A stretch of 64,000 nucleotides of DNA, taken from positions 1,804,209 through 1,868,208 of the forward strand of contig KL647311.1 in NCBI GenBank assembly GCA_000727475.1, in the 5' to 3' direction. A program made the translations under genes and the position numbers. The DNA is from Sarcocystis neurona (taxonomy: Eukaryota > Apicomplexa > Conoidasida > Eucoccidiorida > Sarcocystidae). The notes beneath the pieces are model-generated. The model did no database searches. It saw only the letters and a program-made list of their open reading frames with translations, and was not told where the DNA came from. Positions 48,462 through 60,717 of this stretch are shown in pieces (positions within the stretch are counted from its first letter, which is position 1; every line of letters begins with the position of its first letter).

Positions 48462-51228
48462 ATGACCGTCGGTCGGAGGGTGCGAGAAAGTGGGCGGTGC
48501 TTGTTGCCGGTGTGGGAGCTGCGCCTTAACTGGAATCACAGGCGTCACAGTTGGCGTATTCTTTTGTTTTACAAGCTGCTGGCGATTGTGTGCGCGTGTG
48601 GAGTCGTTTTAACCTTTATTCTGCACGCACTGATTAGTTCCTCTTTCTTCACTAATTACCGATGCGGGAGGCGTGCGAAGTTCCTTATAAAAAAAAACTT
48701 TGTGGCCGTGATGGTCATTGCGGGCAGTATCGGACTGCTGGGATTACTGACAAGCCGGATTATTGCTCTTTTCATCACCCACACGTTGGGAGAGTTTAAA
48801 CCCTCGTGGATGAGTAGAATTGGATTTCTTGTGAAATGGCTCCCTTGGCTCATTTCTCTTTGCCTGGTCTCTATGATTGTCTTAAGCATCACAAGTATGT
48901 CCTGGGTATTTGCGGAACCACCTGCGTGGTGCAAAAGGAGGTGGTCTCCAGCAGGACTTCAAGCCGTTCGCAACTGTCGAATCTGGTTTTCCTGGAAAGC
49001 GCCATGTGTCTCGCCAGGTACGAACCGGAAGGTGACTACTACGCACACTCAAGTCGTAGCCAGGGGACTTATACACGACATACGGCAATGCTTCAAATCA
49101 ATTAGACCTGCAGCATAGGCTTTTGCAGGGACGTATCCACTAACACAAGAAGGAGAATAAACTAATTAGGAGGCGCCGGTTTCGAAGGGTCAACTGTGCG
49201 CTCCTGCAGACTGATATTTTTCGAGGATGGATGCGTGTCTTCACGGAGACGAGGTGTCTTACGGTGCCTCTTTGAATGCGAAGGGAGCTGCGACTTCCAA
49301 TTTCCGCAGGCACAGTACTGCAGTGTTCCTTCGCTGCACTCAGAATTTAGAAACAGAAAGGCGAAATACACAATGAGTACATCTACGGGAGAAACACGCC
49401 GTACACACGTGTCCATGTACGTGTGTACAGATACATATGGTCATTATGGTTCGCGGTCGACTGTTGATCGCGTAGAAGCTTGTTCTTAGATCTCTTGAGC
49501 TGCAGTACGAGAGCAACGCGCTTTCGACGAGCAGTGGTCACCACGTATAGATCTAACATTGTCTACCAGAAGCATCATTTCAAGTGGCTGAGGTGCGTGC
49601 AAATACCTTCTCAGCTGTAGGTGGCTGGGTTTCTTGTGTTAGGACACGCACACTTGTCTCTAGCTGATTCTCCGGATTACTCCCTCTCTTCCCTCCTATA
49701 CACATATGTTTTTATAGGCAGGTATCGACGGGGGCACAACACCTTTTTTAATTGTGTGCATCTGCGTGTCTCTGTCCTCTTGTGCTCCATGATACCTCTT
49801 TGAATAAATAGGCAGTTGTGACTTTTAACCTCCGCAGGCACTGAGTCACAGGGGCCCTCTGCGTCTACGTTTAGCTTTCACTGCTGCTGCGTACGAATAT
49901 TTATCTACGTGAAAACCATGTACGGATATATAGACACGAAGACCGCATAATCTTGAATGACGCACGATCTCCCCAAACGACTCGATAACGACCAACCTGT
50001 GCTATAACAAATCCACATAACATGCTGGCTTCGGCAAGGTAGAGGAGAGTTTGAAGCGTGTCTGCATCTACCACTGCAGATAAATTATGGGTGCCTACCA
50101 CTTCATAGAAAAAATGCGCACAGGGAAAAATTCCGGTGAGGGCGCCTTGTGCGCTTGCAGCAGTTGGTTCCAGTCGTTGCGTGGATTCTGAAACGCCAGT
50201 GTCTGTCTGTAAATACCTCCGCAGATGTGGAGAGGGCTTGCCTTATAGAGATAGCGCAGGCGTAAGTACATATGCGGAGAACTAAGTTCTTAAGGCAGGA
50301 AAGCATCGCGGGCAGAAAGACACGATTATATATATATATATATATATAAGCACACAGGAATATGTGTGAACGCAGGTATGTATCTATTATTTAATGAGAC
50401 CATCTTATCTTTTATGCGATTGCTCAAAGTGAATCCTTAACTAGGGTACTCAGAAGACGTTTCTGACATGGTACGAGACCGTCTGGTACACTTTTGATTA
50501 CAGGTCTATCGGAGTGTACGTACGTAGCCGCCTCTGCGTGACTGCATGCACCTGTGTAATCACGTGTGTGTACACGAAGGATAGAAAGTTACGTTACGCT
50601 TACCAGCCTCTACGCCAGTGATTTCGTTTGCCACGACACTGGTTCATCTGCCGACGCAGACATTCATTTGTGGCTGTGTGTGCTTAGAGAAGTCAATAAG
50701 GATGCTTGTGGACAGCTGTTTCTTATCTGTTGCTAATCGCTCTCCGTGCCATGTCTTCTGCTTGCCACAGCCGAGCGGGAGGAGCTGCCGCGAGACTACG
50801 ACAGCTGCAATGATGGGGATTACTTGACCAACAACTCATTTTTGTTTTTCGCACAAAAGGAAGCCGGTAGTGAGTGCTCATTCAACGTGCCTATAATCTG
50901 TGTGTTGTACAAAGACTACTTCAGTTCTCTAGCCTCCAAGACAAATCCCGATCTTTCGCTGGCTGACAGTTTTGGTTGCATGGGGTCTGCAGCGAAGGGT
51001 TTAACTGCGGATGTTTTCATGGCAGAAGCTGCTAGCGACTTATATAGATACCTCGTTATATATGCTTGCACTTGGTGCCTGTCGTTAGCAGCAATGCTGC
51101 TGCTCTTCTTCTACATCAAGTACAGCTCTCACTTCGAAAGTTACTTCTGCCAGCCCGCCGCGAATACCGACAACTACATTCTTCCATTCTTCAGGCCCCT
51201 CACGCCGTGGAACGCAGGAACGGGTTAA
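48462..51228 (+). CDS. Four-span membrane protein, paralog B (tetraspanin-like topology)
   Basis: Exon 1 is 48462-49017 (185 codons plus one base, donor GTACGA); exon 2 is 50771-51228 (acceptor GCTTGCCACAG). Together they give 337 residues. The intron sits at the same codon and phase as in paralog A but is 1753 bases against 341. The ATG is the only sensible start if the strong acceptor TTTTTCTTCCTCAG ending at 48432 is used, because TAA lies in frame between them. The protein shares LNW-HRRHSW, NYRCGRR, SHTL/THTLGEFKP, WMSRIGFLVKWLPW, AEREEL, SCNDGDYL, SHFESYFCQP and FRPLTPW with paralog A, about half of all positions. All eight loop cysteines and four hydrophobic spans are conserved. Probably a tandem gene duplication, kept on the same strand 6 kb apart. 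Family and function are not recognised. Confidence 0.8.
49018..50770 (+). other. Long intron of paralog B
   Basis: It contains a TA run at about 50327-50348. A minus-strand exon-like stretch lies at about 50062-49988: it follows TTTATCTGCAG, reads VDADTLQTLLYLAEASMLCG and ends at a poor GTTGGT donor. Nothing else of note. Confidence 0.5.
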
Positions 51229-52778
51229 GGTGGCATAATAAGCGCTTTTGTTACCGGACGAAAGAAGCAAGGGCACGTTCGTGCCAAAGGAAAGAAGCAC
51301 TTCAGCGGACGTGTGTTGCCGTAATTTTACGTCCCCACCTGTGTACGTCTCAGCTACACGTACGTTGTGTTATGTGTCCATCTGTCTCTATGTATAGACG
51401 CGTGTGTGTGCGCACACACACGCACGAATGCGTGTAAGTCATACACGTTTGTGGAATGAGGGATTTCACTTGATTTCTGCATCTCTGAGGTACTTATGTC
51501 CGCGTCTACGTGCAGCCGTAAAGATACGTACAATGCGTGAAAGAGCAATTGTTCCCTATTCAGAAATAGACCCACGTTTACCTCCAAACGTGCACGTCTG
51601 CGCTTCGGTACAGTTGGACAGGTGGCGATGAGGGCAGTGGTAGCGCATCTGAGGGGATAGCAGGCCAAGACTACCAATGTAAGCTTCTCGGTGCCTTGTT
51701 TTTGCGAAACTGTACATCCGTTCTTTTCGTTGTTTTAGTTCGATGTCGTAAAGGCAGATGGGCGACATAGGCAGTAAAACCTCTCCAGTGAGCAACGGAT
51801 ACGAAAGGGGTGCGGACTGTGGACTGAAACAAAGCCTTACAGCAGGGAAAAATGTGAAGAGGGAGGAGACGCGCAGACTGCGTCGGGAAGCTAGGACGAC
51901 GAGTGGAAACTCCGCGCACAGGCTGCAGCATAATTCTGCGGATATACATTGGCAAGGACACGGGCACCGTCTAGACGTCTTTGAAGATGAAAAAGGAGGT
52001 TTTGTAAGGTGTAGATGACGCATTCAAACTCTGGTTACGATTCCAGTTTGGAGCCGTACGATAAAGGGCAAAGCCCCGTCTGCACTCAAACTGAAAAGTG
52101 CGTAGAAAAATTTAAGTGACTGTCAACAATCCAACAAATATATGTACCTACCCCGCGCAGTAGACGGAAAACCATTGGTGATGTGTAGTTAGAAGCAGCA
52201 GCACACTCGTATTTGTGCGTATAAATTTATACACTTCTGTGTACATGCCGTCAGAACGACGCGGTGATTTTTCTTGCGTTTCAAAGAAGAAACAAACACG
52301 GCGCGCAGACAGAATGTTGGATGTTTTGATCGAAACGCTCTTTCCGCACAGAAGAATATACTTGATTGTACGCCGTAGAGAGCCCCTCCTCTGCTTGCTT
52401 GTGTTGTACTATAGTTTCAGTGGTAAAAAAACATTTCGCATGCGACTTCAAACGACATGTTCTTGTATCACTAAACTACAATGAGAAGAGGAGGTGAAGT
52501 TTCTGCCGTGAAGCCACACTCTTAGAAAACTGTTGCTTCCGCTTCCAGAGCAAATCGTTTCGGTTTTTCTTTTCTTTCCTGTGTCATAAACTACAAACTT
52601 TGTAGCAAACGACAACGTTATTCGAACGAACAAAAATGTCACTTTGCTTTGCAGTAGTTCTCCCGCTGTAGAATTTGTGAATATTTGTGTTCGTTGTCAC
52701 AGCGAAGCAGAAGATCATATCGACTTGTAACACAGGTAACCCCTGTTAGTGTAATTCAGCAATGCGTTGTGCTTTCCG
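51229..52778. other. 3' flank of paralog B, no supported gene
   Basis: A hydrophilic 86-codon plus-strand frame starts at ATG 51758 (GSKTSPVSNGYERGADC, then VKREETRRLRREART) and could be a small exon, but has no family signature. The rest shows only short frames. Confidence 0.35.
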
Positions 52779-52933
52779 TAAAGTAGTTGTCACATACAAA
52801 TTCTTCTCCCCAATTAAGCAGAGTAACATCTGTGACCAAGAAGAATGGGGACCTTGTGCATAAAGAAGTTGTTACATACGAGTGTTTCTTCCTAGTTAAG
52901 CAGAGAAACATCTGTGACCAAGAATGATGGCCG
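52779..52933. repeat. 82-base-period tandem duplication
   Basis: Units start at 52779 and 52861 with TAAAG(T/A)AGTTGT(C/T)ACATAC and share TTAAGCAGAG and ACATCTGTGACCAAGAA. Confidence 0.88.
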
Positions 52934-52939
52934 CGTGCG

Positions 52940-53218
52940 CTACAGCAGAAGATAAGTTTTTGTAGTCACGCCTTCGCTGAGATCTATACTACGTGGGGCT
53001 GCGTAGACTTTCAAAGTGTACAGACTTGTCGTTCTGCGCAACAACAGTTGGACTGCCTTCGCGGTAGACAAAGACAGCAGTACTGCCCGAAAGCCAGGCT
53101 GACTTGGCGTTTTGCCTCGTATCATCCTCCTGTTCCTGGTGTGCGCTAAGTGGCTTGTATCAGTTCTTTGACACCAGAGCTTGAGACCCAGAATGCACCG
53201 AAAATTATGCTCGAACTC
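52940..53218 (-). other. Exon-like minus-strand segment
   Basis: After an acceptor-like TGGCCCTGTGTTGTACAG, a frame reads RDEFEHNFRCILGLKLWCQ, RGKTPSQPGFRAVLLSL and AKAVQLLLRR to a stop. It could be a 3' exon of an unrecognised gene. No upstream exon is identified. Confidence 0.22.
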
Positions 53219-54576
53219 GTCACGCTGTACAACACAGGGCCATTGAGACAGGAGGAATACCGGTGCAGTTGATGTCATCCTGGTGGACACGTACGTACGT
53301 GTGTTTATATCTGCATTCATATAGTGTGCACTCGATGTGAGCACGTACAGTTGTATGCGCCTCTGAATGGTAGAGAGACGCACACTGTGTCGGGCTCTTT
53401 GTCAGTGTGTCTCCCCACGTTTTGGTAAACATGCCTCATATGTACTGAGTATGCGTTTCGTGTTGGACCTGTGCATGTAGCGAGACGGAACAAGTGTCAA
53501 TAAAAAAATTCGTCTGCTGCTCTCACCGTCGAATGACCAAACTCCTGCTCACTACACGAGATTACACGTGTGAACATATATGAATGAACTACGCCCGGTA
53601 TACGTTGTATTACTCCGCGTGGACGCTTGTGTAGAGATTCACACGCGCTTATACTTTAGATGCATGGAAGCATTCGTTGTGTACGTGAAGCTGTTGTATC
53701 AAATCCACCACCGCGTGCAAAAAAAAAGCTTCAGTGGACTCAGCACGAAATCGCTGAGCATGTGCTGTTCCCATATTGTGTGTCAGCAGCCTCTCCCTTC
53801 CAAAGGTTACTTCATATGAGTAATCGGTCTGTACGAGCAAACCGGGCAGACGCGCACACATCCTCATGTACAGTATTTGTGTAATATGCGGAGAAAGTGG
53901 TCAGACGAACATGAGAGTCGATGTGATGTGAAACGAAAAGTTGGCTGTACGTGCCTCGTGAGAGATTTCGATGGTTGAATGTGGACCTATACGAACGTAC
54001 AGGCCTCGCCGCTGTATTGCATCTTGCTTTCTCTCCCTCATTTTCTTTATACACATGTATACATATTTATAATTGCATGTCTGCGTTGAAGTGTACGCAG
54101 GGGAATGCGCATACATATATATATATATATGTATTTATGAATATATATCTGTACGTAGCTACACATGTGTACAGGCCATTTGATGTGCGAGGGAGTCCTG
54201 GAAAGCCGTGTCTCTCGTTTCGGACCACACGAATCCGTGAAAAAGCTTAGTTAACACAAGTACGCTGTGCGCGAATGATAAGCACGACCATCAACGTAAA
54301 CTTATATTACACCTGCCGATATATACATGTGTGTGCGTGTAATTAGGTGCATTGATACACACAGTTGCGTATGTCTCTAAAGTAGTAACGCGCACTCCGT
54401 TCAGTTAGCGTGCGACAACCCAGATTACGTCGATGAATCTTTTCATTGACACGTGGGTCAACCTGGTTCCAGATATATACCGCTTCCAATAGACCCGCTC
54501 TGTGCTCTTCTGAAGAAGGTGCTGAGTCAACACTTGTTTCTGTGTACTTTCCGCACCCAGTAAACACAGATACTTA

Positions 54577-54834
54577 CTATATACAAGAAATACACCTCAC
54601 GAGGTTCTGCTTCGCTACCCACCTACTACTTCCGACAAATTTTCCGTTATGATAGCATTTTAAGAATATAGGGTGGCACGCATCACATACAAGTCTGACC
54701 AAAACAGAGTGAGTCGCAGTTGCGATGTCCTGTGCGAAAGTCCGTCGGCGATAATATCGCTCTACCCTTGTTTCAGGCTGAAACCACTTATAACACACGC
54801 TGCACCACAACTCGTCTGAATTCTCTTTCAACAC
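54577..54834 (-). other. Small ORF with two CxxC pairs
   Basis: A minus-strand frame contains LWCSVCYKWF and, about 37 residues later, LVCDACHPIF, a spacing compatible with a zinc-binding fold. The start is uncertain (the first usable codon is not ATG) and the rest lacks a recognisable signature. Confidence 0.18.
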
Positions 54835-55204
54835 TCACGCGCAGAACTGAGGGCTACCGGTCGATGAAGAAGTTATTTATGTCTAAGTCTTTACTCGCCA
54901 AAGCCGCGAGCTGGTTTCTCCTGCGTACGGACAGCGCGCAAATAAGAGGCGGCCCCAGACGATGTTATCTAGATTAAACTAAGCTGCTAGTTTACAGGAA
55001 ACATTTACACAAAAGAAAGTCACTTGTACCAATCGGCACCTTCAAGGAGGAAACTGCAGTACTCAGATATGACGGCGGATATTTCTCAACTCCCAGATCA
55101 CAGTCCTGGCCACCAACGGTGCAACTTCCGGCAACGTCGTCGTACTCCTACCATCAGACATTTGAGATGTTCGCAGTCTACTTACAGCTTCCATCAGGAG
55201 AAAC

Positions 55205-55381
55205 TGAAATTTCTGAATCACGCACTCGTGTGAGTGCGTGGTGAGGCATTTGCACTTTTATGGAACAGAAATCCTCGCTAGGGAAATAAATTGAAATTTC
55301 TGAATTACGCACTCCCGTAATGACGATCAATGAGGCACTTGCACTTCTATGAAACAGAAACTCCCGCTAGGGAAATAAATT
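55205..55381. repeat. 87-base-period tandem duplication
   Basis: Units start TGAAATTTCTGAAT at 55205 and 55292. Both end in CGCTAGGGAAATAAAT, and both share ACGCACTC and GAGGCA(T/C)TTGCACTT. Confidence 0.9.
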
Positions 55382-55389
55382 GCAAAGTG

Positions 55390-58250
55390 GAGAAGCAGTT
55401 ACCAAATAACTATCTGGGTGTCGAATGGAGGAAACAACAGCTGAAGTCTGTGAACGAACAATTTGCAGTCTTGCGAAACTAGTGCAATGTCCGAGTAACC
55501 AAGACGCGTGAGGAGTGAAGCTGCAGTCGTCGCGCAGAAGAAGAGTAGTCTCCCGGAAACGAGATAGCGCCTGACAAGTAAAATGCTGTTTCTTTTCGAC
55601 GCAGTAAAGTACAGTAGTCCTACCCAGATTTGTAGCTTCCAAGAGAATCTCTCCAGCTTGTCACGGAAAAGCTGCATTGTACACACGTAGAAAACGTACT
55701 ACTAAAAACAGTGAGGCGCTTCTTCGGCACACGCCCGCAGGTGGAATATATGGATAGAAGGCGCTTTGTTTCGAATGACTTTAACGACATCTTTTTCGCT
55801 GCTTATCTCTGAGAAACGTACGCCTGCCCACTGTGATGCGTTTTCTAAGGTACTTGAGTACCCTCCAGTGGTGGGCACGCAATGTGTAGACACCAGTGAT
55901 TAAGCGTCAAGCAACTTTAAAGACAAAACAGTTTTCAGTCTCAAGTTTTTAAACAGTGGAACGCCTCGGGTAGAACTTATATTCACAACGTCCACAACAC
56001 CACGTAAATGGTTGGTAGTAATTTACACGAACCCAGTAGTCTGTCGGAAACCCTGCAGCCTCGCAAGGCGTGTGCGGCAATCTGGGCGTATCAAAATACC
56101 GTGGGCTGCTGAAGTGTCTTTTTTCCGTAAGGCCAGGAAGTGCTAATTACGGTAAGCACATACACTGTCTACAACTCAATGTATACGTAGATGTGCGCGG
56201 TGTCCACACAATCCCTAGAAATGCAGATATATGAATAGTGAGTACTGGCATTTGCGTTGTCTTTGATTGCTCGCTAGTTATCCTAGAGCAAGAGTCGAAT
56301 TCCACAAAATTATACAGGACACAACTTGCTGACATGCTTCGTTTCTCTGAGGCGACTTCGCGATATACGTATCTGTATGCATCGTCTACATGTAGAAGGC
56401 GACAAGTTGCCGAAGCACTAGTTGTTACACATATGATGCTATGGTAGTGTGTTGCCGCACCCTTCTCCTGTAGACGTCTCTGCAAGAATTGTCGTTTCTC
56501 TCTTCTTCATCTATGACAGTAAGCGGCAATGGCTAATGTTCTGAAGAGAAAAGAAGAATTCAACATTGCTGCATTTGTGTGCGGCTTACCTTGCTAGTGG
56601 ATGAAACATCATTTTCCATTACGTTAGTTTCGACTCCGGAAAAACAAGTGAACTGTGCAGCGTTAAGTCTGCTTTTATATCTCTCGTTCAAGGTCTTCCC
56701 ACATATATGAATATATGTGTACAAACGTGTTCAGGTACGAAAGTGTAGAAGCTTAGAGACGGCGTCACATCTTTTGTCTCTAAACAACCAAAACATGTGG
56801 CAATCTTACCAGAAGGAGAAAAAAATATACAGGTGTTTATACGTACTTCCAGAGTGAGTGGTTTCTCCACTATATACGTACTTTCAGCACACCTTTATTT
56901 ATTCGTGCTCGCCACTCCCATACCTTCTACTTGCGTACCTACTGGGAAGCTCGTATCTCTATGTGCCTGCGAGGTCGCACGTTTTTTCTCAAGCCCAACC
57001 CGCACACATCTGCCTGTTTACTTACATGTACGTAATCAACGAATTTTATTTCCGTACTTGCCCATGCCCCTCTGAGTCCGTGTATCTAATCACTGTAAAT
57101 TCTTCACAAACGCCCACTTCGGGCATGGTAGCTCTACTCATACATCTGCGAGTCTTCAATTCTCTACGCCTTACGATCCACGTACTGATATATACATAGT
57201 GAGGGATTAACTTACCTCTATCTCGTCAGCCATATAAGTTTCTCGATAGTTTCACTTATTTGGAGTAGTTGCACATCTCGGTCTTCCCGTCTACCCTACT
57301 ATTCAGGACACCGCCTTCGCTTTAATTTGCACGTCTACCTCGCTTACATATATATTCGTTTATACGCAAAACTATCTGAGCGCCTACATGCCTATGCGTA
57401 CGTCTACCTGATATGTGTACCTACATGTACACACTGTCGTTATCTCTCTTTCCTTATATATGTTTATCGACCCATCTCGTCCTCGGCGTTTCTTTCTCTC
57501 TACCGGTCTTTTTACATATGTGTAAGAGTTCCTGTGCGTCCTTCATTATTGACTCGTCAGCACAAACGTACGTGCCCGTCTATTAGTACCTGTCGACGTA
57601 ACGTGTGCACGTATACGCTCACAAGTACACATTGTTTTCGATACACATGTATACACACACGCACGTACGGTTGCCTGCGGGTTCCCAAACCAGATCCACA
57701 GCTTCACACAGGTATACCTACGTGCGTGTCCGTTCACGTGTGTAATCGACACTTTTATTTGTGCACACATATATGTGTATCTGTATGCGAGAGAATACAC
57801 ATGTATATATATATATATATACATATATATGTCTCCGTGTCTTTCTCCTTGAAGTACAAAAGCTTCGTATAGTCCGCTGCTGCTGGTGCTTTTGTGTCCT
57901 TGCAGACTGGTGCAGTTCTGAAATGAGACGAAAGTCACATTGGACGTCTTGTATGTTGAACAGTGCAGGCCTGTGACAGACAGATTTACACAAGCTGCAC
58001 CTTTATTTACGTTTTCTGTAGTGGTCTACTCGTGCGTGCACATGTATCTGTATATGATCACATGAATATGCACGAACTAAATACAGGTGTATGTATTCAT
58101 ATATGTGGCATAAGCGTCTAGTTGTGCACACTACATTCATTATATTGCATTGACGTGTGTATACACACGTAGCTATCTGCGTACTGGGATGTGAACGCGC
58201 TCGTGTGTATGGCGGTTTACTCATCGCGGCGAATCTTCGTATGCACACAC
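55390..58250. other. Stretch without a supported gene
   Basis: Short frames occur on both strands, for example a minus frame at 55893-55702 with SEISSEKDVVKVIRNKAP, but none has a clear start, splice pattern or domain. A TA run lies at about 57804-57830. The interval 56850-57500 is T/C-rich with TACG words. Confidence 0.5.
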
Positions 58251-58254
58251 ACAT

Positions 58255-58266
58255 ATGTGTGTATAC

Positions 58267-58300
<34 letters not shown>

Positions 58301-58330
58301 GTATATATATATGTATATACATACACACAT
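58255..58330. repeat. TA/TATG microsatellite
   Basis: Nearly pure TA with regular TATATATG units. Beyond it, 58440-58740 is a pyrimidine-rich plus strand with no supported gene. Confidence 0.9.
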
Positions 58331-59527
58331 ACTTACGTTGATCAGTCATCCGCATGAAACGTGGAGAACAAAGCGGAAAAAAATGTACACGCCTGAACTA
58401 CTTGGAAGGTTATACGTGCGAAGGTTTACGGTTAGAATTACGTGGCTTGCGGTGTTTGAGTCTTTTCCGCTGTGTCTTGTCCACGTTCTTGTTTGTGCTT
58501 CCCTTCTGCGTATGCGTTCTGTTTCGCAACGTGCTGTTCGTGTGCTACTGCCTCTTCGCCTCCCCTCTTCTTCTGTTGGCGTTACGCGTTTTTTCTGTCT
58601 TTTCCCTGCTCCCCGTTTCGTCCTCAGCTCCTTTTCCGTCCTCTCTACCTTCCCGTTTTCTCAAGAATCATTTCGCTTTTGCTTCCTCACCATTCATCCG
58701 GCAAAAGGCTTTGGTTGTCGGCCTTCCCTCGGTCCGTCACAACACCTATTGTTCAATCCATGTTCTTGTATATAAGCGTTAGTCAAAAGTCAAAACACAC
58801 GCGACATTTACGTATATATACTTAACAAGAGAACTATTGGTTCACACATATAAAATACGACCTTTCCTACGTTTGTCTCTCTCTGCAGGTGCACGTTGTT
58901 GTACGTGTACTTTATCTTGCTCTCTATATATGCATATACGCATATCCATCTATATATGTGTGTACTTATGTATACATCCACAGTGGTGTTTTTGTTCCAA
59001 AGACAGATATTACGTATATCCCTCCTTGTATTTCCTGCATCTGCCCTTGCTCAGTCGTTTTGCATGTTGTGTGGCGTTATAGTCCGACTGTATGTAGTAC
59101 ACACTTCCCGTTCTTGAGATGGGTGCGTACACATTATATATTTGTGTGTGTGTCAATATAAGGGCATACAGTGACACACAGATAAACGTGACCGTATATA
59201 CTCACACTCGTATATACTCGCACTCTGTCAAATCAGTTTTATCTTTCCCCATACGAAAAAGCACCATTTTACGCGGAAGGTCAGCGCCCCACGAAATCAA
59301 CAAGAATATATGCATATATTTCAACAGGAGGTGCCACCTACCCAGGTCATTTATATTTTTTTGAAGAAACACACGAAACTGAAGATTCGGTCAAACGAAG
59401 ACGTAGACGGTCCCGTTCTTTGCCTTTCTCTTTTTCAGTATCACGTAAGTTCTTCCTCGTCTGAATCAGCTTCACAAGACGCAGACCCTGTTACTCTTCT
59501 GCCCTGAAATCTCTTTTTCGTTTCCCC

Positions 59528-59707
59528 TTATTCTGTGAAAACACGCGAAAGATACAGTTCCTTCACGTCCTTCGCGTGCACGGTGGAAGCTCTGCTCGGC
59601 CCTGTTACACACCTATTTACATTCTTGCTTTCTATGTACTCAGCAAGTTCCATACACCTGCGATTCAGTATGTTGGCCTTTTCTTTTCTGTCACTCTCGA
59701 AACCGAA
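59528..59707 (-). other. Exon-like minus-strand segment
   Basis: Following GTTTCGAGAGTGACAG, the frame reads KEKANILNRRCMELAEYIE and ASTVHAKDVKELYLSRVF to a stop. A GTGAAG donor-like site lies inside. Further along the same strand, 59470-59360 has another charged frame (TEKEKGKERDRLRLRL). Together they may form the end of an unrecognised gene. Confidence 0.25.
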
Positions 59708-60129
59708 ACACGTATACATATACACACACACCCGTCGGTAGTCGCAGCGTGTCGATACTGTCGTACCTTCACATACGTACAGACGCACTATTATTATTTA
59801 GCGAACGAATACGTAGAATACTTACATACATATAGAAAGAATCATCGAGACAATTCAGTGCAGGCCTTGACCACACAAAGGCAATCTACCATCAGTATAT
59901 GCATAAGCTCGTGAAGATATTGCAGACGTCTACCTACGGGATGTTCCTGTTTTCTCTTTCACCGTGTGGTGGTACATATGTATGTGTAAGTATGTCAATT
60001 TCTCCTGTTTTCTTCCGTTATTTGATCCTTCCTCTTGCCAGGCGACAACGTTGCGCCCTTTGACACCTGAGTTTTTCCTTCTACTCACTGCGTACACCGA
60101 GAGCGCCAACGATTTCGTTCGTTTCTCGG

Positions 60130-60717
60130 TTTGTTCGTCCTTCTTCTACTTTCTCCGTCTTCCTGCTGCTTTTTTGTATCGTTTGAATGCGTCGTAGCCC
60201 ACAAATGCTGGTTTACATCCTTGTGGTTCTTCTGTTGCTGTTTCTCACTGTCCTTCGTACCACTTTCATTACTACGAATTTCATTACTCGTCGCGTGCCT
60301 CGAATCTCAGTTCTTCACCTGCGTTTCTTTCTCCCGGGCTCCCCTCTATTTCTACACTACCACATTCCGCATATGCTTTTTCCCCCACTCTTCATCTTAT
60401 TCTTCTTACCGTCCTCCACGTTCTATTCTTCCTCTTCCTCCATGGATTACTACTCCCTACTCTTCCTTCTCTTCCTTTTATTCCCTATTGCTCTCTTGTC
60501 GTTCACATCGGTGCATTTTTTCGTTCCTGGTGCCGTTTCCATTATTCATGCTTCCTCTCATCCTCTCCCCCCCTTCTATTCTCAACAGGACGCCAACACT
60601 CGGCTGTCTCGCGCGTCTCCTCTTGCCTCAGCTTCCTCTCCTCCCCATTTCAATTACGTTCTCCTTCCGTTGCGCACTGCTACATCTCCCCACTTCTTTG
60701 TCGACCCTTCCGCACAC
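60130..60717. repeat. Polypyrimidine tract 3' of B3GLCT
   Basis: The plus strand is almost entirely C/T for nearly 600 bases, rich in CTTCCT, TTCTTC and CTCTC words. The frames on it (Leu/Phe/Ser/Pro) are composition artefacts. It directly abuts the 3' end of the minus-strand glycosyltransferase and so would lie in or beyond its 3' untranslated region. Confidence 0.75.

Noticed and set aside
55367..55686. Two overlapping minus frames of about 90 codons
   Set aside because: Both frames read hydrophobic, protein-like sequence and cannot both be real. No splice or start evidence favours either.
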